Assembly (NCBI RefSeq): GCF_029962835.1
Contig: NC_080583.1
Coordinates: forward strand, 50,881,658-50,945,657
Source: Magnolia sinica
Lineage: Eukaryota; Streptophyta; Magnoliopsida; Magnoliales; Magnoliaceae
DNA length: 64,000 nt
Reading direction: 5' to 3'
Both the position numbers and the translations under genes were made by a program. A model generated the notes under the pieces. The model was not told where the DNA came from. It saw only the letters and a program-made list of their open reading frames with translations, and searched no databases. Each line of letters begins with the position of its first letter. The first letter of the stretch is position 1. Shown here one piece after another: positions 23,962 to 35,333 of the stretch.

Positions 23962-26900
23962 CTTTATCATCAGACGAGTTCAAAAGAATCATCTCGTGTG
24001 ATACAGCAAAACAAGCTTGGGATATACTTGAAATGACACACGAAGGAACTAATATTGTTAAGAAATCTAAGATTCAAATCTTTACAACAAGGTTTGAAGA
24101 AATCCATATGGAAGAAAATGGATCATTCATGGATTTCTTCACTAAACTAAATGACATTATTAATTCCATGTAGGGTCTTGGAGAAAAAGTCCCTGAAAGC
24201 AAAGTGTGTGCAAAAATTCTACGATCGCTTCCTGACAGGTTCAATTCTAAAGTCACTGCTATATAAGAATTGAGAGATACTGATACAATGAAGGTAGAGG
24301 AATTAGTAGGATCTCTACAAACCTATGAGCTAAATTTCAAAGCTCCCAAAAGTAAATCTATAGCCCTAAAATCCTAAAAATCCAAATCAAAAGATTCAGA
24401 AAATGATGATGACATGGCTATGCTTGTTAAAAAGTTTTATATGATTTTTAAAAATAAAAATAGATCTGATTTTCGAAAACCAATTGACAAAAGAAAGAGA
24501 AATTGGAAATCTAAATCTAAAGACTCTCAATGTTTCAACTGTTCTGAATATAGGCATCCAGCTGCAAAATGTCTTACGAATGATAAATCTAAAAGAAGAG
24601 GCATAATTGCCACATGTGATGAATCGTCTGAATCTAAATCTGATTCAGAAACTGACGAATCAAATCATGAAACTGAAAATAATCAAAAGGCGTTTATGAC
24701 TCTACTTAGACTTACTTCCTCAAATGAAGATGAAACATCTGATTATGAAATGCCAGGAAGTGATGTTGAAAATGAAGAAGATCTTCAAGTAGTCTTGATG
24801 CCTTATATAAAAAAAGTTGTAAGATTGCAACAAAATTAAAAATTCAAAAGAATAAATTTGCAGATTTAAAATTAGAACTTGAAATTTCTGTTTTGGAAAA
24901 ATCACATTTTTCTAATTGTTTTGAGAAAACCAAACTTAAACTCAATCTAAAAAATTCTGAAATTGAAGATCTCAAAACTAAAAATAAAAATTTACTATTA
25001 GAAATTACTTCTCTAAAAATTCTAAAGAGACTTGGATATATACCCATGGTGACCCGATACTTGAAAAGCTAGTATCTGCGTCTCGTCGAAGTAACAACAA
25101 ATCCAGCTTGGGCTATATTAAGAGTCGTTCAGAAAAATCTAAAAATACTGATCTTATATTTGTTAAAGGTGAATCTTCAAAATCTAAAGAAGAAACTATA
25201 AAGGAAATAAAGAAAAAACATTGTCAAAAACTTTTTTATCCAAAAACTAAGTCTAACTATCAAAATAAAAATTATAATCCTTTTCTTGCAGATAAGATAG
25301 TGGACTTACTTAAGGAGCTCGTGAAATCCAACTCTAGAACTATGAGAGTAAGTGGGAATAAGAAAATATATTTTTCTCAAACTAATCATGTTATTAGAGA
25401 TCCTCTTAAACCCAAAACTATATTGAAATGGGTTTCAAAAAATAAGTGTCTTTTTTTCCACACAACTTTCAAAGCTAGTAGTCATTCAAGATGGTATCTA
25501 GACAGTGGATGCTCTAGACATATGACAGGTGATAAGGCAATACTTTCAGACATCAATCACATTGATGGAGGATCAGTAACATTTGGAGATGGCAGTAACT
25601 GCAAAATCGGTGAAAGAAGTAATGTAAAACTTCCCAATCTTCCTGTTTTTAAATATGTTTTATATGTTAAAGGTTTGAAACACAATATGCTAAGCATATC
25701 TCAAATCTGTAATAATAATCATGCTGTTAAATTTTTCTTATCACGGATGTGAAATACTTAATAATCAAAGTTATATTAAATGGTCGAAGAACCTCTGAAA
25801 ATTGCTATATCATTGATGAATCATGTTCCACAAGTCATTCTTATTATATGGTCTAAACAGACGAAACTGAACTATGGCATCAACGTCTTGGACATGTGAA
25901 CTTTAGAGATATCTACAAACTTAGCAAGAGAGATCATCTTCGAGACTTACCCCAAGTTTAAAAAATTGAAAAAGAAAGTATGTGGTGCCTGTCAAATAGC
26001 TAAACAAATCAAGAGTAGTCACAAGAAGGTAAACTCCTTAACTACATCTAGACCCATCGAATTACTCCATATGGACCTTGTTGGACCAACCCGAACAGAG
26101 AGTAGAGATTGTAAAAAATACTTTCTAGTTGTAGTTGATGACTACACTAGATATTCATGGATAGTCTTCTTAAAAGAAAATTCGGATACTTTTGACGAAG
26201 TCAAAAAGTTATTTAAATGCATCCTGATGAAAAAAGAATTGACTATGAAAAAGATAAGAAGTGATCATGGAACAGAATTTCAATAGCAATTTTGAGAAGT
26301 TTCGTGATGACCATGGAATATTACATGAATTTTCTGCTCCTAAAACTCCTCAACAAAATGGTATAGCTAAAAGGAAAAACAGAGTTCTACAAGAAATGGG
26401 AATTGTTATGCTTAATAGTAAAAAATTAGCAAAAAATTTATGGGCCGAAGCTGTCAACAGTGCTTGATATATTACTAATCAAGTATATGTAAGAGTAGTT
26501 TTAAATAAAATGACTTATGAACGCTGCTCTAACAAAAACCCATCAATAAAATATTTTCATACTTTTAGAAGCAAATGCTTCATTTTATGAGATAGGGAAC
26601 ATCTGGGAAAATTTGAAGCAAAAAGTGATGAAGGTATTTTTCTACGGCATGCTCTAAATAGTAGAGCATATCGTGTCCTAAATAAAAGGACTGGAGTACT
26701 ACAAGAATCCATAATTGTCATAATTGATGATCAAACTATCACTCCAGCTAATAAACATGATGATGAGGTTATTATATTCAATCAATCAACACCTTCATCA
26801 AAATCAGATACAACTGAGAATAGACTAGTCAAAGACCATCCGACTAATCAAATTCTTGGTAACCCTCACACTAGTGTTCAAACCAGAAGACAAGTTGAAA

Positions 26901-28160
26901 ACATTTGTAAGCATGTATGCTTCACTTCCTAAATAAAAACATTAAATGTAAATGAAGCCTTAGCTAATGAAAATTGAATTTTAGCTATGCAAGATAAACT
27001 AAATCAATTTGTCAGGAATGATGTTTGGTATCTAGTGCCTAGACCATCTGACAAACATGTAATTTGAACTAAATGGATATTTAAAAATAAATCTGATGAA
27101 TTTGAGAATATCTTAAGAAATGAAGCAAGATTAGTTGTATAAGGGTACACCCAAATTGAAGGAGTCAACTATGATGAAACTTTTGCTCAAGTCACTCGTC
27201 TCGAATCCATCAGACTATTTATCTCCATTACACGTCATAAAAACTTTAAAATTTATCAAATGGATGTTAAAAGTGCTTTCTTAAACGGTGATTTAAATGA
27301 AGAAGTTTATGTAAAACAACTTAAAGGTTGCGAACACCCTAAACTTCCTAACAATGTTTACCGTCTTAAAAAGGCCCCGTATGGATTAAAATAAGCTCCT
27401 AGAGCCTGGTATGAAAAATCAACAAAATTTCTTCTCAAGCAAAATTTTTAAATGGGTAGCGTTGATAAAACCCTATTCATCAAAAGAATTAATGAAGAAC
27501 TGTTGATTGTTCAAATAGATGTAGATGATAATTATATATGGACCAACAAATGCTAACCTTTCTTCTAAGTTTGCAGAGTTTATGAAATCAGAATTTGAGA
27601 TGAGAATGGTGGGAGAACTGAATTATTTTCTTAGATTTCGAGTGAAACAACTTGAAGAAGGAATTTTCATATCTCAAACCAAGTATGCGATAAACCTAGT
27701 TAAGAAATTTGGGTTTGAGAATGGTAAAAACTTTGCTACTCCCATGGCTATAACTCTCAAATTATCAAAAGATGACACAGGTAAAAGCATTGATCATCAT
27801 CTCTACCATAGTATGATTGGTAGTCTCTTATATTTAACAGCTAGCACGCCTAATATCTCTTTTAGTGTAGGTGTATGTGCTAGATATCAATCTAACCCTA
27901 AGGAATCTCTGGCTATAATAAAAAGAATAATTAGATATGTTGTCAGTACTGTTTAATTTGAGTTTATGGTATCCTCATGATACATCTTTACAAATTGCTG
28001 GATATACTGATGTTGATTGGGCAGGTAATGTAAATGATAGAAAATCCACAAGTGGTGGATGTTTTTACATCGGAAATTGTCTTGTCTCTTAGATGAGTAA
28101 GAAGCAAAACTTAGTATCATTATCCACTGCTGAAGCTGAATATATTGTGGCAGGAAATGC
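23962..28160 (+). pseudogene. Degenerate Ty1/copia gag-pol: gag, protease, integrase, RT, RNase H
   Basis: The order is as in Ty1/copia. Gag (UBN2) resumes at DTAKQAWDILEMTHEGTN near 24003, with the zinc knuckle CFNCSEYRHPAAKC near 24530. The protease DSG is at 25501-25509 (WYLDSGCSRHMTG). The pre-integrase ELWHQRLGHVNF is near 25872. The integrase core has D at 26074 (HMDLVGP) and D at 26263 (RSDHGTEF), but the third catalytic residue is K at 26369-26371 (GIAKRKNR). RT has YQMDVKSAFLNGD near 27255. The catalytic box reads DVDD at 27518-27529, with a frame change directly after. The RNase H region has DVDWAGN and LSTAEAEY near 28130. Stops occur throughout. The 3' end of pol and the polypurine tract are missing after about 28160. 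Confidence 0.85.
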
Positions 28161-28548
28161 TTTTCTCTTCTTCCTTAATCATAATTAATCGAATTGTAGT
28201 CCTTGTAATTTTTAAACTAGGGTACTTGATCATAATTTTAGTTATTACTCCTTTCTATAAATTAACATCCTTTCTTATGTATGAATATCCTACTAACAAT
28301 CTAATTACATACTCCACGATTTGACCATTGCATTGTATTGGGTGATTTAGATGCCTAGTATGACTATTTAAGATATTCATGAAATTGGGCCACAAATTCC
28401 TGTCATATAGGGTGGCGCTACGTCCAATACACACGAAGTTTTCATGGTGGGCTTATATGGGTTTTGGATTGGGCTTTGATGAGGAGAACGTATAGTTATT
28501 GAGAGGCTCAAATTTTAGTTCCACCATATATGTATTATGTATATACAC
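28161..28548. other. Non-coding stretch after the truncated copia pol
   Basis: This is AT-rich sequence without a recognisable gene. The break after the RNase H motif marks a deletion or insertion junction. Confidence 0.45.
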
Positions 28549-28706
28549 CCTGATCCATAGTTCAGGTGGTAGACTGAGTGAAAGATACCTCATTTCAACA
28601 CTTAGGTCTTAGTATCGATCCCTAGTGGAGGTGGCTAACAGTGAAATGTGAACTAATAGTGGGGCGTACTAACCATCTAACAATATATATATATATATAT
28701 ATATAT
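28549..28706 (+). mobile_element. Candidate tRNA-related SINE ending in a (TA)n tract
   Basis: TGGTAGACTGAGTG (28567-28580) resembles a Pol III A box, and TAGTATCGATCCC (about 28610-28622) resembles a B box about 30 nt further on. The conserved tail TGTGAACTAATAGTGGGGCG follows, then (AT)n at 28683-28706. An inverted second copy lies at about 29722-29830. The layout resembles Au-like SINEs of angiosperms. Assignment is by pattern only. Confidence 0.5.
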
Positions 28707-29721
28707 GAAAAGGTTCTGTGTGGTCCAGCACACGGGGACTTCCCATGAGGTCGAGCTATGTGGGCCCAGCGTGATGCGTGTCGAACATCTGTCCCATCAG
28801 TTAGATGCACCATTCCATGGTGGGCCTAGGGCTTAAAAACCAAGTCAACCAGTGACTTGTGTCGGCCACACCACATACAAAGGATGAGAGGGGTCACCCT
28901 TCATTAAAACATTCTTAATAATTTGTTGGGCCCACGAAGATGTGGTTCACGAATCTAGCCCATCCATTGTGTGTGTCCCACTTGGTTAAGGGGTCAATCC
29001 AAGTTTCAGATGCATCCAAATCTTAGGTAGGGCTTAGCGAGTGCTTTTATATGTTTTAGCATGTCTTCATATGAGTTTAGATGGTGTGGGCCACCTGAGT
29101 TCCGTGTACGGCTGATTTTTAGGGCAACCTAGTTTTTAAAGGGGACCCATCAAATGGACGGTGTTGATGTTCAACATACATCATGGTGGGGCCTGTGGTG
29201 GACCCACCGTCCCCACCTCATTCCAAGCAGTTGGACGCTACTTGCTGCAGCGTCTCTGGATGCTGGCAGCAATAGCGTCGGTTGTTATTTTTTTATTTTT
29301 TTATTTTTCAATAGTTTTTCATAGGTGGGGCCCACATCAGGACAATCAACTCCGTCTATAAGGTTCTCGGGCTCGTGACAAATCTAATGAGCCCAATATT
29401 CAATATGTTTAAGTGTATAGAAACATCACAGCGGGCCCTAACGGTTGATATCACTAATACCATTGTTTTCTACAATGTGGCCCGCCAAAAATTCAAATTG
29501 GCTTCATTTTTTGGATCAATGTCTAAAATGATCTGGAAAATAGGATGGACGATGTAGATCAGATACATACATCATGGGGGGGGGGGGGTGTTGTGGGCCC
29601 CAGCCCCCTGCCTCTATCAAGCAACCTGGACGCTGCTTGCTACAGCGTCTCCTGGACGCTGGCAGCAACAACGTCCACTCTCCCTCTTTTTTTTTCTTTT
29701 TTTTTCTTTTTTGGGTTAGCG
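28707..29721. other. Foldback fragments and low-complexity sequence, no gene
   Basis: GTGGGGCCCAC words recur near 29190, 29330 and 29590. A motif pair GGACGCT(A/G)CTTGCTGCAGCGTC-like occurs near 29232 and 29630. A G13 run is at 29576-29588 and T-rich runs near 29685-29712. The short open frames have no domain. Confidence 0.45.
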
Positions 29722-29830
29722 TGTTAGTACACACCCATGTCAGTACACACACTCCATGTTAGCCACCCGCACTAGGGATCGATACCAAGACCTCAAGTGT
29801 TGAAACGAGGTATCTCCACTCTCCCTTTTA
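29722..29830 (-). mobile_element. Second SINE-like copy, inverted
   Basis: Read on the - strand it contains AGGTCTTGGTATCGATCCCTAG and GTGGCTAACATGGAGTG-like words that match 28597-28660. Its flank is a (GT)n tract at 29833-29862. Confidence 0.5.
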
Positions 29831-29832
29831 AA

Positions 29833-29862
29833 TGTGTGTGGTGTGTGTGTGTGTGTGTGTGT
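29833..29862. repeat. (GT)n microsatellite
   Basis: Mostly GT units with one GC interruption. Confidence 0.95.
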
Positions 29863-30220
29863 GCGTGTGTATAAGTGTGAAAGATGTGTGTGAGTTTGGC
29901 CCCATACATGGACAGTTTGGATGGCATACAAACATTCTGGTGGGGCCCACTATCAGTGGGTCCCACATGAAGTCTATAACAATTTGATTTTGTATGTTTT
30001 CTCCTATGCATCCACACCATTAATCACATCATCAGCATCATTACAATTATCTACATCATCATCATCATCATCTCCACTATACATAAATACAATAAAAACA
30101 AAATAAGAATAAGTGAGGCACCTTGATTGATTAGATGGATGGTTGAGATGGATGGAAGGGATGGGATTGATGGAATGGATGGTTGAGATGGATGGAGGGG
30201 ATGGGATTGATGGCCCACCA

Positions 30221-30223
<3 letters not shown>

Positions 30224-30271
<48 letters not shown>
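30224..30271. repeat. (TC)n microsatellite, 48 bp
   Basis: Uninterrupted TC units. Just before it a GATGGATGGAAGGGATGGG-like segment is duplicated in tandem (about 30135-30210). Confidence 0.98.
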
Positions 30272-30274
<3 letters not shown>

Positions 30275-31033
30275 GTAAAAAAATGGTGAAAATGCTAAGG
30301 GGTGGAGAGGTTTATGTAGAGAAATAGATAAAAATGTGGTTAGGTTAAGCTAATGTGATTAATGTTAGCTTAGGCTAGGATTATGAGAATTTGTGCATTA
30401 TTAAGAATTAATGGTGGATTAAAGGGGCATGGGATGGCATGGTGTGATGATGTCATGCATAGGATTTGGAATGGAGAGGAGTTGATTTTGAGGTGTACAT
30501 GAGAGAGGGAGGGGTATGGGTGTGTGACGTCACACACATGGGTAGAGATTCTCTCACCCATGTGTGGTATGGTGCATGTGTGGGAGCATGTGTTGTGCAC
30601 ATGTGTAGAATGCAATATATGGCGCCATGCGCACATGATACACCAACAATTCTTCGCGGCGTATCTCACTAACGGAGCATTGCACAGATGTACGGGTGGT
30701 ACCTCCACGATCGCGGCGATGGGGCGGTCGATATGGAATAGGTTTCAAAGTCTTAGGGTTCCACTCAGTCGGGTGTGTACTATGCACAGCCGATCCAAGT
30801 CTGGCCAAGGGCGTCGATCATCATGCACGTAAGCATAGAAAGTGGTATGGAATGGTCAAGGTGGTCATCATGGTATCGGTTTTGGTTATTTACAGTTGCA
30901 TTATGAGGGGTGTACTATAAGGGGTTCTTTTGAGTATTTGAATTGTACATGCAGAGATTACCGAGTTTGATTTCGGAAGGTGTGTCTCATCTACTATCCA
31001 ATCGGTCATACTTATAGGTTGGATCGGGTATTA
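30272..31033. other. Non-coding stretch, no gene seen
   Basis: Several open frames overlap near 30470-30830. None has a recognisable domain, and codon use is dominated by CA/TG-rich words. I do not call a gene. Confidence 0.4.
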
Positions 31034-31391
31034 CAATAACTATATAAGGTTGTTAAGGTGACCCTGGAAAACCTTGAAATAGTGAAAGTCAAAATTGCGA
31101 GGGTAGTAATTTTGGGAGTGGAGTAGGTTGTATTGAGGCATCGAACCACTATAACTCTTTTGTACATTGTGATGATTGGATTTTATTATTTGTGTTATTG
31201 TGCTTTTCTTATTCTTTGCATTAGTTTGAGATTTTGATTTCAAAGACATCGTGACATAAGGTTGTCCTACCCAAATCTTTTAGGTATAAGGTTGTCCTAC
31301 AAACTATTTGATATAAAGAATTCAATACTTTGTAAAATTGTATTACATTGATTTATTATTCTGTATTATATTGAAATATTTGGCACTGTCC

Positions 31392-31430
<39 letters not shown>

Positions 31431-31469
31431 CCCCCCCCCCCCTCAGGACATCTATAGCTCGTCTTTTCA
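31034..31469 (+). mobile_element. Second copia LTR fragment (3' end)
   Basis: It matches 21087-21488 closely, from CAATAACT to the terminal TCTTTTCA. A (TC)n-C15 tract (31395-31442) replaces the short C-run of the first copy. It may be what remains of the 3' LTR of the copia element, or a separate truncated copy. The primer site TGGTATCAGAGC does not follow it, which favours a 3' LTR. Confidence 0.75.
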
Positions 31470-32041
31470 GTTACGATTCAAATGGTGTGATTCGACCATT
31501 AGAGGTGGTTCAGGGCCTACTTGATTTTGTCTTTCATGATACAGTGGATTCTCATAGAATGGCCACCCCCAAGATATATCCTAATTTCCCTCTTCAGGGA
31601 TAAAATTCATGACCTCTCGCTTTGGTCGCCTGAACTCAAAGTGCAATGGAGTGTTCCGTATCTCTTGGATTGGAGCCGGATGAATACTCTGTTGTGACAG
31701 AAGTGGTAGTTGCAGTGTTGGCAGTATCGACATCAGATTTTCGACAAAACTAACATCAACAATTGGTTGAGGCATATTTTTCTGTGACACGGTAAGTGTT
31801 CTTTTAAAAAACATCATATTCATGCTTCCGGCATGGCTGACCATCTATTTGTTGATAGTGTCGGCTTGAATTCGTAACTGCTCGGCCTGAGCTCATAATT
31901 GCTCTTCTATATGTCGATTCGTCATTTGCATATCACGTAGCCAAGTCATCACTATCTCAGAAAGATCTGTCGGCCATCTCGCTTTCTCATTACTTTCATA
32001 TCGACTCGTATTATAGCATCCCATCAGGCGTGTAAGAAAAT
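31470..32041 (-). other. Possible internal remnant of the copy-C retrotransposon
   Basis: Two broken open frames on the - strand (about 31581-31844 and 31893-32041) follow LTR copy C in its reading direction. They include RWPTDLSEIVMTWLRDMQMT. They could be a gag start, but I recognise no domain. Confidence 0.3.
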
Positions 32042-33181
32042 TGTTGTTGTTTTCTGCACTAGGTACACAGGCATGGCAGAATTGAAATTGCGGCTTCAAT
32101 TCAAACTAAAAAACAATGACCCCAAGCGCTAAGATAGGAAGACACGTAGTGTATGACCGAGATTTAAAGAGATTAGTCACCTATTCAGCCACTCGCTTAG
32201 TGTGTAAAATTGGATCAAGCGATATTCAGAGGGTGGGGTTCGTCCTCTGATGATGGGTTACTCGTTTGCCTTCTATATGAAAGGACTTTTCAATACAGAC
32301 AAATGGAACGGGAAAGAGATTCTTACAATTGGTCACAAATAACAGCTGCAGAACACTCTTTCTATGGATGAACTGAGTCTAACGTGCTAGCATAAACTCA
32401 AATTACAGCTAAAGATGATCAGCTACTCAATTACTGCTGTTGATTACACTATAGAAGGTAAAATAACAGGCTTGGAAAGTAAAAATTACAATATAAAATG
32501 TAACTTACTCAACAAGGTAAGTAAAGATTACATTCTGAAATGTAAATTGACAGGATAATTGAAGGATCATTGGGACTTATGTTTGGTTTGTTTGGGTTAG
32601 TACGAGATTCTTTTCTTTGTTATATTCCTCCTTTATTTATAGCTTTGATCCAGCCATTCTGGATTCTTCCCACGTTCTGACGATTGCTATAACCGTTCTT
32701 CATTACTTAGCTTATGAATGTTTCCCCTCTTGCCACCTATCATGTAACTATTTAGTACTACTGCATTCTGGAGACTTCCTTGCCACTTGTCCCAGTAATA
32801 CCTCCAAGCCTACTTGCTGACTCGATCGCATTATGCTTGGCCGCTCAGTCGAGCTCCTCGATGGACATCGACCGCTTGATCGGCCTCCAGGATGACACTC
32901 AGCCGCTTGATCAGCCTTTAAGATGCACATCGGATGCTTTATCGGCCTCCAGGATGGACATCGGCCGCTTTAGTTGGCTTTTAGGATGACACTCGGTCAC
33001 TTGGACAGCTGCTTGGTTTGCCTTTGATTTCCTCTCAACTGCTTACTGTCTGTCATCCTATTAGCTGTGATTCTATAAAATGCACTCCAACCATCCTTGG
33101 AGATCTTTAGCCTGCAATATCTTTCCATTATCATAACAATTGTCCATTCCAATTGAGTTAGGTAAGAAAGACGATACAACA
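32042..33181 (-). mobile_element. 1.1-kb LTR family, copy C (complete)
   Basis: Its edges are TGTTGTTGTTTTCTGC at 32042 and CGATACAACA at 33181. It shares AGGGTGGGGTTCGTCCTCTG and the GATGGACATCG-type subrepeats (about 32860-32990) with copies A and B. No 5-bp duplication is visible outside it (AAAAT versus CTGAC). Confidence 0.65.
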
Positions 33182-34690
33182 CTGACTTGTGATTCAAATG
33201 AACCGCACCATAGGAAACAATGGGGAGAGACGTTTTTTTCCAATGGCCTATTGTGATGATTTTGTGAAATCTATTTGGACCATTAAATGCAATATAAAAT
33301 TTTAGTTATAGGGCCGAAAAACCAGAACAATTCGTTATTCAGGTGGACCACACTGAGGAAAACAATTTGGAGGGTGGGTGTCAACCTGTACACCTTGTGC
33401 ACCTTTTCCAATCGTATTGTCCACCTGAATCACAGTTAGGGATGGTTTTTGAGCCCTACGCGTACAATTAGATTGCACAACTAGTAATCGGAGTAAAATT
33501 CAGAAACATATTATAGTGGGGTCCACATCTTCCTGCTTTTTTCCGTACCGGACTTGGGGAGCAGTTTTCTGTTCATGCATAATTTTTTATTCAGGGGTAG
33601 ATTAGACTTTTCACATTGGTGAATATCCAACGTCAAACCTTCTTCTATCAATATCATGTGTTTGGAGGAATTTTCGGTTAAAATTCCCTATTTTTGTAAT
33701 TTTTAAGAATTTCTAAAAATCCAAGCTGTCCAAATCTGGTCCTTGTGACAAAAAAAAAAAAAGGATTTTTGGAAATTTCCAATTTTAAAAATTATTAATT
33801 TTAAATGCCCTTGATGTCTCATTTGATCATGACTGATGATGTATACTTTTATGTGACGGATAGACGCTCAACTCGATAAGCACATGATCACAGGATCTCG
33901 ACCGTCAAAATTAAATTTTACCCCGATCATGCGGCTTGGCTTTGATACACGAGTCAATGGGATGATTTAACGCTGGAAATTACATTGGATGGGCATCTAA
34001 TTGTTTTTTTTTTCTTCTTCTTCTTTTTTTTTTTTTTTTGCGAATATTGCATAATTTAGGTTATTACAATGCCTCTTGAGCTTGGTCAGGCTAGATATCA
34101 CTTGATTTTGAGTTTGATTGACCTCGAATTTGACATGGAGGCTTTATTCCACATTATCTATTATATGGATGGTTTGGATTTGATGTGTGATGACCAGATC
34201 TAACCTTGATTTAATGTGGACTGCTGGATCCGTTTTGGATGGATTTGGCCCATTTAAGATTGATTGGGTTGAAACTTGATGTGTAGCCCAATGGCCATGT
34301 GATAAACACACCCAATAGTTCAGATTGATTAGTGGGAGGCCCGATCATGGGTTTTTAACAGGCAAACCCTTAGTCGTGCATGTGACGATGTTGGCATGGG
34401 TTTTTAACAGGCAAACCCTTAGTCATGCATGTGACGATGTTTGTGCGGTTCCTATGACCATGCACATTTGAACCCATGCATGCAATTGAGTTGCATCTCA
34501 AGGCCTCACAAACATTACGGGTGCCCTAGCTTGTCTCATACCTCTATATGCTATATATATTTTAAATAATAGCAAGGCATTTCATGGGACAACAACAAGG
34601 GCATGAATGTTTTCAAACATGGGCATAAACATTCCTTTTTTTTTTTTTTTAACAGATGAGCAATTATTAGTATTAAGATCATGAGGCACA
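33182..34690. other. Non-coding stretch downstream of NHD1
   Basis: It holds foldback-like segments near 33230-33530, A- and T-rich runs near 33750 and 34010-34040, and the 49-bp duplication at 34346-34442. No gene is seen. Confidence 0.45.
34346..34442. repeat. 49-bp tandem duplication
   Basis: CATGGGTTTTTAACAGGCAA at 34346 recurs at 34395, and the match continues to GTGACGATGTT. Confidence 0.92.
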
Positions 34691-35171
34691 AATCTAAGGA
34701 AGAAACCGCATCAATTTTATTGAATTACGAATGCTGATTTTCATAGTCACAAGAGACCACATTCATCAAGCTAAACAAATAAAAGCAGCTAGCGTCTCAT
34801 CTTCCATGGCTCCTTTCCTGTATTACTTTGTCGTGCCCCGCTATTACAGTTATGGGGATCCAACAAAATTTCATACACCACACCAATCCATCCATTTCAT
34901 CTCTGTGAATCATATAATTTAGGAAGAAAACTCCAAAGCAATGGCCGCTGGCCAAAAGCACTGCACTGTCTGAGCATTTGATAAATCTGGTTGATGAACA
35001 ATACCTGATATGCATCTCCAAATGCCTACCATATTGGCAAATCTCTGATGGTGTATGATAGTCTTATGTTATTTTTGTTGATACTGAGAACAACTATTCC
35101 TTTGTCATAACACGTGTCAATATGTATTGGCAGATATGGTCCAATACAAACAAGATTGAACTACCTACTGA
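34691..35171 (-). other. Probable 3' UTR of NHD1
   Basis: It lies between the NHD1 stop codon (35172-35174) and a polyadenylation signal at 34716-34721. The ends are inferred. Confidence 0.55.
34716..34721 (-). terminator. Polyadenylation signal AATAAA for NHD1
   Basis: AATAAA on the - strand, about 450 nt after the stop codon. Confidence 0.5.
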
Positions 35172-35333
35172 TTATGAGGTGGCCTGAAACATCATGTGTA
35201 AGTAATAGCTAGAAAGAAAAGGAACCTGAGCAGGAATCTGAGCGAAAGCGTTGGGGAACGAAAAGTGGAGATTTTGCATTGCTAAATATGCAACAATACC
35301 CGTGGTATAACCTGCAAAGGCAAATCCGCTCAC
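35172..35333 (-). CDS. NHD1: NHD1 terminal exon
   Basis: After an AG acceptor (+ 35334-35335) it begins [20 protein letters not shown] and ends at a TAA at 35172-35174, 53 residues in all. It holds the last predicted membrane helix. Confidence 0.85.
   Translation of the reverse strand: MSGFAFAGYTTGIVAYLAMQNLHFSFPNAFAQIPAQVPFLSSYYLHMMFQATS

Noticed and set aside
24414-28160. Functional copia polyprotein
   Set aside because: Stops, a frameshift at the RT box and a lost integrase glutamate make it non-functional.
28549-28706. tRNA gene
   Set aside because: A- and B-box-like words are present but no acceptor-stem pairing or anticodon arm could be found. A SINE fits better.
30466-30920. Several overlapping frames that could be a small gene
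   Set aside because: No domain, no splice or promoter context, and open frames on both strands in CA/TG-rich sequence.
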